From: JACNIZ01 sp964344765
Lineage (GTDB): Bacteria > Planctomycetota > UBA1135
Assembly (NCBI GenBank): GCA_964344765.1
Contig: CAYFOM010000057.1
Location: forward strand, 1-21,418
DNA length: 21,418 bases
Direction: 5' to 3'
Shown here: positions 1-6,496 of the stretch, piece by piece
How the letters are laid out: every line of letters begins with the position of its first letter
Numbering within the stretch: position 1 is the stretch's first letter
The notes under the pieces: generated by a model
The model's input: only the letters and a program-made list of their open reading frames with translations
Told to the model about the DNA's origin: nothing
Database searches by the model: none
Translations under genes and position numbers: made by a program

Positions 1-2
1 GG

Positions 3-50
3 AAGGCATTTGATGAGTCTGCTGCTTTTTACAGAAAAGATGTTGCTTGA
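3..50 (+). CDS. Possible C-terminal end of an upstream gene (partial)
   Basis: One frame is open from the window edge and stops at TGA 48-50, giving a 15-residue tail KAFDESAAFYRKDVA. The composition is protein-like, and a 7-bp hairpin begins 3 nt after the stop, which fits the end of a real gene. Fifteen residues are too few to name a family. A second frame is also open from the edge to TAA 61-63, so this reading is not unique. Confidence 0.3.
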   Translation, partial: KAFDESAAFYRKDVA

Positions 51-53
51 TCG

Positions 54-72
54 TTCATTGTAAAGCAATGAA
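54..72 (+). promoter_or_regulatory. Small inverted repeat upstream of the first gene pair
   Basis: A perfect 7-bp inverted repeat, TTCATTG (54-60) and CAATGAA (66-72), surrounds the loop TAAAG. It lies 3 nt after the possible upstream stop at 50 and 31 nt before the GTG at 104. It could be a weak transcription stop for the upstream gene or an operator for the downstream pair. There is no T-run after it, so a classical intrinsic terminator is unlikely. Confidence 0.35.
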
Positions 73-103
73 GGCATTTCTCGTATCCTCTGGAGATTGA
101 ACC

Positions 104-2053
104 GTGTTGAAAGTTCTACTCCAGGTTTTTGAGCCCTCTAAGCGTGTTCGAAGTGTCAGGGCTCTCCCGCTTGGCTCCCCTTTCGGAGGAGAAGTTGATT
201 CCAAGCCTGTTGATGGCTCCAGGGTTGATCAGGAATCGGGAATATGGGAAATACCATGCGGAGAGGGTTGGCACCGATTGTGTGCAACCCTGGTTTCGGC
301 TAGGGGCGAGGTCGGGACCAGGTTTTTTGAGTGCTGGGCTCCTCGGACACATGAAGGGCCACCATTAGATTGGCCGCTCAGATTTGGTGGCCCACTTGAG
401 GTGCAAATTCAGAAAAACGGGGAAGTCGGCACCCCAATGGGGGGTGTTGAGGTCAGGGTAAGTGAAATGGACCCAATGCAGTTCCAAGGTCCAACAACTG
501 CTGTCTACGGAGCTGCAAGGGGGAAATCCTGTCGGCCGGGAGGAGCAGACTTTTATTGGTATGGCATCGGCCGAACCACAGGTGAAGGCACTGTTAGGTT
601 TGAGGATTTGCCGTATGGCCAGCTGCTTGTGACGTTGGCAGACGAACTTGGGAATCGCCGGACCGAGTTGGTTGCACATGAACCCAACGCTGGAACAAAA
701 TCGCTTTGGTTTGATTCTCTTATTGTGACTCCCCCCCAGATTCGAGTTGATGGAGAAGCGGGAAAAAGGGCTTGTGCTCTTTGGTATAGCGGAGGAAAGG
801 CGAGTCGCTCTTGGCCCCTTGAGTGCGGGATGAGGCGGGTTTATCGATCAGCTCCCCCCAATCAATCAGGCTTGATTTCCTTGTCTGGGGCTGATGCAAG
901 GTCTTTGTCCGGAGTTGTAGTCTCCCCTGGGTGTGAGCCAGCATTTTTCCAATTACCTGCGGTTGACCCAGCGTTTCCAGGGAAAAAGCGGCTAGCAAAA
1001 GTTTCGCTTCGTGAGTCGAAGCTGGTGCAAGTTGATTCTGGGCATAAAGCCTTTCTATCGGTATACCCATCCTTTGCCGGAAAGGTGGCAGTAAAACCGA
1101 ATGGTGTCACAACGATGCAGTGCTCGCATAAATTCAATCCAGAATATTGGGTTGAATCGAAAAGTGGAATCTGGGAGCCACTTAATCACCCTATGGGGCC
1201 CGAAGCTACCGACTGGAGCAATGTCGGTGAGGGCAAAGAAGTGGTCATTGAGCTGCCACTTAGGGCTAGGGATCACATAGCTTCAACTGTGTTAAGGCTA
1301 TCTAGTAGTCAAGGTGATTCATTCAACAAAACAATTGCTGTTCGGCACAAACCCATTCAGATCTCATGGGATATTACTAAGTCCTCCTGTCGGATGCAGC
1401 TACATGGTTTGGCTGGAGGTCGGTCCTTTAAGGTGTATTCATCCCCATTGCTTTGGGTGCAATTATTTGGTGAGCCTCTTTTCTTAAGACCATCATCTCC
1501 TAAGACGTCCACGATCCAGAGTGATTATCCATTGGCTAAAGTACATTCCTTTGTTCTACAGGATCGGGATGGGCAGCCGGTTGTTGGGGCGGCGTTGGCA
1601 TCAATGCGGCGCCTGATCGGGATATCTTCACCCACAGGAGAAGTCGGTGGAAAATTGAAACTCCCATGCGAGCTTTCTTTGGGGCATATTAGACTTCCTT
1701 TTCAAAGCCTTTGGATCAGTGACATGGATGCTCTGAATTTGGCCTTTAAGGCATTGCCTTCCCACTACTCTCGGGTTCTTGTGCTTCCCTCTGGTGAACT
1801 TCCATCCGACCGAGGGGCTTCTGCAATGGTGTTACTTGCTAGGACCAGCAGTGGTGATGACGAGGCGTTGTCGGTGTGGGATGGTTGTCAGGCGCAATAC
1901 TTCTCTGTTCCCGCCTCCGGGGGAAGGGTCAGGATGTATGCCTACCGCCTCGGGGACAGTCGCAGCGACGCTCAATTTCTTGGAACCTTAAGGGCGAGTG
2001 AGGATGGCTACTCTCCCTTCAAAATTAGTCCCGTTGCAATGAAAGGGTTCTGA
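104..2053 (+). CDS. Uncharacterised protein with Ig-like (carboxypeptidase-regulatory-like) segments
   Basis: I do not recognise a named family. The start is GTG 104: an in-frame TGA at 98-100 rules out anything further upstream, and GGAG at 92-95 lies 8 nt away; TTG 107 is the only close alternative. The 649-residue product has no clear signal peptide or membrane segment. Two stretches look like the beta-sandwich found in carboxypeptidase-regulatory-like proteins: about residues 97-200, ending in RTTGEGTVRFEDLPYGQLLV, and about 476-525, with DRDGQPVVGAALA and a TGEVGG turn. The rest is beta-rich and low in recognisable motifs. It overlaps the next gene by one base (TGATG), so the two are probably translated together. 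GC content and codon choice, with many A/T-ending codons and AGG arginines, are unlike the genes after 4035, suggesting separate origin or relaxed selection. The function is unknown. Confidence 0.8.
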   Translation: MLKVLLQVFEPSKRVRSVRALPLGSPFGGEVDSKPVDGSRVDQESGIWEIPCGEGWHRLCATLVSARGEVGTRFFECWAPRTHEGPPLDWPLRFGGPLEVQIQKNGEVGTPMGGVEVRVSEMDPMQFQGPTTAVYGAARGKSCRPGGADFYWYGIGRTTGEGTVRFEDLPYGQLLVTLADELGNRRTELVAHEPNAGTKSLWFDSLIVTPPQIRVDGEAGKRACALWYSGGKASRSWPLECGMRRVYRSAPPNQSGLISLSGADARSLSGVVVSPGCEPAFFQLPAVDPAFPGKKRLAKVSLRESKLVQVDSGHKAFLSVYPSFAGKVAVKPNGVTTMQCSHKFNPEYWVESKSGIWEPLNHPMGPEATDWSNVGEGKEVVIELPLRARDHIASTVLRLSSSQGDSFNKTIAVRHKPIQISWDITKSSCRMQLHGLAGGRSFKVYSSPLLWVQLFGEPLFLRPSSPKTSTIQSDYPLAKVHSFVLQDRDGQPVVGAALASMRRLIGISSPTGEVGGKLKLPCELSLGHIRLPFQSLWISDMDALNLAFKALPSHYSRVLVLPSGELPSDRGASAMVLLARTSSGDDEALSVWDGCQAQYFSVPASGGRVRMYAYRLGDSRSDAQFLGTLRASEDGYSPFKISPVAMKGF

Positions 2054-3978
2054 TGGAGCAATTCAAATTCATTCATTGGAAGGGTGGGTTATTGGTCCTG
2101 CTGGGAGCCATTAGCCTAATTATTTGGTGGAATCCAAGTTTAACTGACGGAGTAAATTACGAGGACTTGAAATCGTCTTCTGCCATCGTGAGAAGCAAAG
2201 GCGAGGCGGTTGGAGACGGTTCCCGAATTTCCATTCCTGGGACAGCGGCGAATGATGGTGTGGAGGATGAGGATAGAGATAAGCAGGCAAGCGCTCATAG
2301 AGTAGATCTACTCTCCGTTACCCTGAAGCTGTCCACCACAGCGGGCATTCCAGTGTCTGGAGGGCGCATCAGTGTCAAAGGCGTCTTTGCTCCTAAGTGG
2401 GTTATTGTCGGCGAGGCTAATCAGTCGGGTGAATTCACCTTTCAATGGCCTGAGGCTCATGCGTTTATAGCCAAGGCATGGCTTAATCCTACTAGTGGAA
2501 AGAACCCACCGGGAGCTGTTGAGGTGTGTACACCCTTGGAAAACTCAAGCAGCTTTGGGATTAAAGTCCCGGGGTATTCCAGCCTTCGGGCGAAGATTAA
2601 AGCAGTAGGGGCGTCATTGCCGGGCACGGTTTTTGTAACCCTAAGGAGGCAAAATGAACTGGATGAATCGGTGTTCGGGGAAGGAAGCTTTGCTTCACTG
2701 TTTCGCTCGGACTCGGATGGATTAAGAAACGTTTGGTGCGGATGGTCCCAGCTAAATGGTGAGCTATTGCAAATTGATGATTTGCCTGCTGGTAGATACA
2801 GAGTTAACTTTGCTTCAAGTGGAGGGACGGCTATCATTCCTTCGAAGGGAAGTGAAGCAATAGTTTTTTTGGAAAATGAAATTACGGACTTGGGCGAGGT
2901 CCAATTATCCGGCGGTAGAGGAATGGCTTCAATTAGAGTGGAGAGAGGGGATTCGAATTCCGCAATCTCAGGGGCCCAGGTTCAAGTTATTCCTGCTGGG
3001 GCAATGAGGGGAACCGAGCATGTATATTTTGATGCAAGGTCCGATCAAAATGGAATGGCGAGCATTCCCTTGCTCCCGCCAGAGTGGCGGCTTGTGGTTA
3101 AGAAGGACGACTTCGCTACGCTAGATTTTTCTTTCTCTCAATTGAGCGGGGATCGAGTCAACGTTCTCCCAATGGAGAAGGCTTCCGAATTATATGTCTC
3201 ACTTGCAGGGAGATATCATGGTTTGCCCGATCCTGATGTTGCAATTTTTCAACTCGGCCGGGTCTTGGCTGCCGACGCCCTTGCGCAAGATAGGCTTTAT
3301 TTCCGAGATGTTCATCCGCGGCCATCTACCGTAATTTTAGCCTCGTCAGGGAATACAGTTGAGATTCGAAAAATAACTCTATTTCCAGGAAGGAATTCCC
3401 TTTCTTTGGGGGAAGTCAAGGGACAAACGTTTCGGGGGATAGTCACGACGGTTGATGGCCCAATAAACACGGGCTTTGTTCTAGTAAAGACAAAGGGTGA
3501 TGGAGTCAGCAGTGGGAGTTACATGCAATCACTAATTAATGGTCGATTCGAGATTCCCTTAAATGATGGTGAAATGCCAGAGACTCTTAAAATCGTACCT
3601 GGTGGGACATGGGAAGATCCGGATGGCTATTATTCGATTCCCTGGACCTCTGACTTCGTTTCCAATAGTGAAATGGGAATCCATCTCCCGAATGGAGGCC
3701 TGAGGATCCGTGTTCCAGCGAATGCCGATGGAAACCGGAGTATTTCCAAGATTCGGGTAAAAAGGGATCCACCATTGGTTTTATGGGGTGGGCTCGAGGG
3801 GGTAATGAAATTTGAACTTCACCCAGACTCAAATGGGGTTGCCGAGATTTCTTGTCTTCCGGCGGGAGATTACGATCTGACGTGGATCGATGGCTCCGGT
3901 AAGCGAAATGCTCGATGCACGATTGCGGAAGGCATCCAAAGCCAAATCATTCTAGACGGGGCCCAACGACCAAATTGA
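2053..3978 (+). CDS. Membrane-anchored protein with repeated Ig-like (carboxypeptidase-regulatory-like) domains
   Basis: The ATG shares its A with the stop of the preceding gene, and AAAGGG at 2042-2047 is a plausible ribosome site. The 641-residue product begins with a short basic end (K5, H8, K10) and one hydrophobic helix at about residues 11-26 (GGLLVLLGAISLIIWW). That pattern predicts an uncleaved anchor with the long C-terminal part outside the cytoplasm. A polar linker follows, then beta-rich segments of carboxypeptidase-regulatory-like type at about 84-140 (AGIPVSGGRISVKG, SGEFTF), 290-365 (AISGAQVQV, DQNGMASIPL), 457-515 and 544-635 (SNGVAEISCLPAGDYDL). Such folds usually bind or scaffold rather than catalyse, and no active site is visible. 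It is probably a partner of the upstream product, which lacks its own export signal. It shares the low GC of that gene. Confidence 0.8.
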   Translation: MEQFKFIHWKGGLLVLLGAISLIIWWNPSLTDGVNYEDLKSSSAIVRSKGEAVGDGSRISIPGTAANDGVEDEDRDKQASAHRVDLLSVTLKLSTTAGIPVSGGRISVKGVFAPKWVIVGEANQSGEFTFQWPEAHAFIAKAWLNPTSGKNPPGAVEVCTPLENSSSFGIKVPGYSSLRAKIKAVGASLPGTVFVTLRRQNELDESVFGEGSFASLFRSDSDGLRNVWCGWSQLNGELLQIDDLPAGRYRVNFASSGGTAIIPSKGSEAIVFLENEITDLGEVQLSGGRGMASIRVERGDSNSAISGAQVQVIPAGAMRGTEHVYFDARSDQNGMASIPLLPPEWRLVVKKDDFATLDFSFSQLSGDRVNVLPMEKASELYVSLAGRYHGLPDPDVAIFQLGRVLAADALAQDRLYFRDVHPRPSTVILASSGNTVEIRKITLFPGRNSLSLGEVKGQTFRGIVTTVDGPINTGFVLVKTKGDGVSSGSYMQSLINGRFEIPLNDGEMPETLKIVPGGTWEDPDGYYSIPWTSDFVSNSEMGIHLPNGGLRIRVPANADGNRSISKIRVKRDPPLVLWGGLEGVMKFELHPDSNGVAEISCLPAGDYDLTWIDGSGKRNARCTIAEGIQSQIILDGAQRPN

Positions 3979-4034
3979 AAGGTCGAATGAATCGGGAATA
4001 GTTGGATCGGTTCGAAAGGTGGCCGACTACAGGC

Positions 4035-4838
4035 TTACAGCTCACCACCTGCTTGCTGATAGATGGCCAAAGCTTGCGGCATCAAACGATTCAAACGCTT
4101 AATACGCGTCTTCGATGAAGGGTGAGTCGACAACCACTCCGGCGGTGCCTGACCCGATGCACCCATGCGCTCCCACAGCGGTACCGCAGCACGCGGGTCA
4201 TATCCGGCATGCGCCGCCAACATCAAACCGATGTGATCCGCTTCCGATTCATGATCGCGCGAGAACGGCAGCATCACGCCCACCGTCGCGCCGGCGCCGA
4301 TGGCACCCAAAATCAAAGCGCGCTCTTCGGTGTCTTTGTCCTTGTACTTATAACTGGCACCTAACAATACGCCGGACAAGATCAGTTGATGCGTCATGCG
4401 CTCGCCGCCGTGCTCGGCAATGGCGTGCGCCACCTCATGACCCATGACAATCGCCAAGCTGTTTTCATCGCCGGTCACCGGCAACAAACCGGTGTAAACC
4501 GCGCACTTGCCACCCGGCATCGCCCACGCGTTGATCATGTTCGGATCATCGATCAACGTGAATTCCCAATCGAACTGACTGGCGTTATCCGGATACAACT
4601 CGATCGCCGCCTGCGCCACACGATGGCCAATGCGTTCGACCATTTCAGCATCGGGGCCACTGGTCACGACCTTGGCCGACGCCAGCGTTTCGGTGTATGC
4701 CTCCGAACCCAACGCCATCTGCTGATCCAGCGAAATGAAGTTGACCTGTTTGCGGCCGGTTCCGGGCACCGTGCTGCACGAGGCCAGCACGGTCAGAGTC
4801 AAAGCGAGTAGGGTGGGGAAAAAGCGCTTCATCATCAT
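4035..4838 (-). CDS. M48-family zinc metalloprotease lipoprotein (LoiP/BepA/YcaL-like)
   Basis: This is a 267-residue periplasmic protease, probably anchored to a membrane by lipid. A hydrophobic leader ends in the lipobox L18-A19-S20-C21, so Cys21 should be lipidated. The zinc site is complete: HEVAH at 134-138 supplies two histidines and the general-base glutamate, and E197 in HESEAD is the expected third ligand. THPSSKTRIKRL near the C terminus is also typical of M48. The length fits the compact protease-only lipoproteins, without the TPR domain of BepA. Known relatives degrade misfolded outer-membrane proteins; that role here is by analogy. Three consecutive ATGs (4838, 4835, 4832) could start it and no Shine-Dalgarno is evident. 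It diverges from gpmI, with 53 bp between the start codons, and converges on the gene ending at 3978. Confidence 0.93.
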   Translation of the reverse strand: MMMKRFFPTLLALTLTVLASCSTVPGTGRKQVNFISLDQQMALGSEAYTETLASAKVVTSGPDAEMVERIGHRVAQAAIELYPDNASQFDWEFTLIDDPNMINAWAMPGGKCAVYTGLLPVTGDENSLAIVMGHEVAHAIAEHGGERMTHQLILSGVLLGASYKYKDKDTEERALILGAIGAGATVGVMLPFSRDHESEADHIGLMLAAHAGYDPRAAVPLWERMGASGQAPPEWLSTHPSSKTRIKRLNRLMPQALAIYQQAGGEL

Positions 4839-4891
4839 GGTTGAGCTTACGGCTCAGCACTATGGTATGGGTCTTTTCCCGCCGATTAACC
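4839..4891. promoter_or_regulatory. Divergent promoter region between the M48 protease and gpmI
   Basis: Only 53 bp separate the two start codons, so both promoters must lie here or inside the opposing gene. A 5-bp inverted repeat, TGAGC (4842-4846) and GCTCA (4852-4856), sits next to the protease start. TATGGT at 4861-4866 on the + strand fits a TANNNT -10 box for gpmI, and the overlapping TACCAT on the - strand could serve the protease. I see no convincing -35 elements. These assignments are inferred from position. Confidence 0.35.
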
Positions 4892-6460
4892 ATGAACCCG
4901 AAGAAACCCGTAGTGCTGCTCGTCCTCGATGGTTGGGGACACGCCGAAGCCACCGATTGGAACGCAATCACCCACGCGCCGGCGGCCAACTTCCTCGAGT
5001 GGTGGCAAAAATGGCCGCACGCGCTGCTGTCGGCGTCGGGCAAAGAGGTGGGACTGCCGCTGGGCTTGATGGGCAATTCCGAGGTCGGCCATACCAATAT
5101 TGGCGCGGGTCGCGTTGTTTACCAGACCATCACCAAAATCGATAAGTCCATTCAAACAGGTGAGTTCCAGCGAGTCGCCGCGTTGCGAAATGCAATCGAG
5201 CACGCCCGCTCCAACGGCACGCAGCTGCACCTCTTCGGCCTGATCGGCGATGGCGGCGTGCACGCCAGCGACGGCCATTACCGTGCGCTGCTGTCGCTGG
5301 CCCGCGACATGGGTATGGACATGTCCAAGGTGCAGTTCCACGCGCTGCTCGACGGCCGCGACACCCCGCCGACGTCTGCCGGCGGCTATTTGAAGCAGGT
5401 CCAGGCGATGCTCGACGAATTCGGCGGCCGCATCGCGACCATTTGCGGGCGTTATTTCGCTATGGATCGCGATACGCGCTGGGAGCGCACCCAATTGTTC
5501 TGGGATGCTCTCATTCATGATCAGGGCACTCGCGGTTGCGGATCGGCGGACGGCAACGGAGCTTCCGACGACCCGCTTGCCGCCTACAACGCCGCCGTCG
5601 AACGCGGCGAAACCGACGAATTCGTCAAACCCATCCTTCTCGGTGAACCCGGAAGCGGCCGATTCCAGGACAACGACGCCGTCATCAGTTTCAACTTCCG
5701 CGCCGACCGAGTGCGTCAAATCAGCGATTGCGTGCTGGATCCGGACTTTAACGGTTTCGACCGCGGTCGCGTGCCGAAGCTGCACTACGCGACGATGACG
5801 CAATACCGCAAGCAGTTCAGCTGCCCGGTGGCTTACCCGCCCGAGCAACTGCGCTCGCTGTTTGGCGAGTTGGTCAGCGCGCGCGGCTTGCGCCAATTCC
5901 GCTGCGCCGAAACCGAAAAATACGCGCACGTGACATTCTTCTTCAACGGTGGTCGCGAAGAGGTTTACGAAGGCGAAGACCGCTTGTTGATCGCGTCGCC
6001 GAAGGTGGCGACCTACGATCTGCAGCCGGAAATGTCGGCGCCTGAGGTCTGCGATAACGTCGTCAAGCGTCTGCGCCAAGGCGAGCACGACCTTTACGTG
6101 GTCAACTTCGCCAACGCCGACATGGTTGGCCACACCGGAATTCCCGGCGCCGCCGAAGCAGCAGTGCGCGCCGTTGACGCATGCCTGAAACGCATCGTCG
6201 ACGAAGCTCGCCGCCAGGGCGGCACGGTGGCGATCACCGCCGACCACGGCAACTCCGAGATGATGGTCGACCCGGTTTCCGGCCAGCCGCACACCGCTCA
6301 TACCGTCAATCCGGTGCCCTTTTTGCTGATCGGCGACGCATTCCGCGGTACCAAACTCCGCGAAATGGGTATCTTGGCAGATGTTGCACCGACGTTAATG
6401 CAAGCCATGAACATCGAGCAACCCGACGTCATGGACGGCCATTCCCTGCTGCTGCCCTGA
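4892..6460 (+). CDS. gpmI: 2,3-bisphosphoglycerate-independent phosphoglycerate mutase
   Basis: This cytoplasmic glycolytic enzyme interconverts 3-phosphoglycerate and 2-phosphoglycerate using two Mn2+ ions and a phosphoserine intermediate. The ATG at 4892 is chosen because the protein then opens directly with the metal-binding strand VVLLVLDGWG (Asp13), as the family does; TTG 4841 and ATG 4862 would add an odd tail into the promoter region. GNSEVGH at 61-67 carries the nucleophile Ser63. LLDGRDTPP, GRYFAMDRDTRWERTQ, FNFRADRVRQIS, EKYAHVTFFFNGG, NFANADMVGHTG and ITADHGNSEMM all follow in the expected order. At 522 residues it is slightly longer than the usual 510-515, with a small insert around GSADGNGASDD. 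No Shine-Dalgarno is evident. The beta-helix gene follows after 36 nt and may be co-transcribed, though the functions are unrelated. Confidence 0.97.
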   Translation: MNPKKPVVLLVLDGWGHAEATDWNAITHAPAANFLEWWQKWPHALLSASGKEVGLPLGLMGNSEVGHTNIGAGRVVYQTITKIDKSIQTGEFQRVAALRNAIEHARSNGTQLHLFGLIGDGGVHASDGHYRALLSLARDMGMDMSKVQFHALLDGRDTPPTSAGGYLKQVQAMLDEFGGRIATICGRYFAMDRDTRWERTQLFWDALIHDQGTRGCGSADGNGASDDPLAAYNAAVERGETDEFVKPILLGEPGSGRFQDNDAVISFNFRADRVRQISDCVLDPDFNGFDRGRVPKLHYATMTQYRKQFSCPVAYPPEQLRSLFGELVSARGLRQFRCAETEKYAHVTFFFNGGREEVYEGEDRLLIASPKVATYDLQPEMSAPEVCDNVVKRLRQGEHDLYVVNFANADMVGHTGIPGAAEAAVRAVDACLKRIVDEARRQGGTVAITADHGNSEMMVDPVSGQPHTAHTVNPVPFLLIGDAFRGTKLREMGILADVAPTLMQAMNIEQPDVMDGHSLLLP

Positions 6461-6496
6461 CTCGCTGCGGAAAGCTAACTAATCCTCCAGGATCGC

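Noticed and set aside
68..100. A 10-codon frame (ATG 68 to TGA 98-100) just upstream of GTG 104
   Set aside because: It could be a leader peptide, but it has no ribosome site or regulatory codon pattern, and such short frames are common by chance.
3979..4034. Possible terminator between the convergent genes ending at 3978 and 4035
   Set aside because: TCGAA and TTCGA can pair only weakly over a long loop and there is no T-run.
4841..4891. Longer gpmI start at TTG 4841 or ATG 4862
   Set aside because: The added residues are not part of the family and would occupy the divergent promoter region; ATG 4892 gives the standard N terminus.
4886..6301. A 471-codon open frame on the strand opposite gpmI
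   Set aside because: It mirrors gpmI, whose motifs are complete. Its product is a low-information mix of V, A, R and H typical of antisense frames in GC-rich DNA.
6482..6493. ATCCT-CC-AGGAT dyad before the beta-helix gene
   Set aside because: It overlaps the weak ribosome site, but a 5-bp dyad with a 2-nt centre cannot form a stable hairpin and may be chance.
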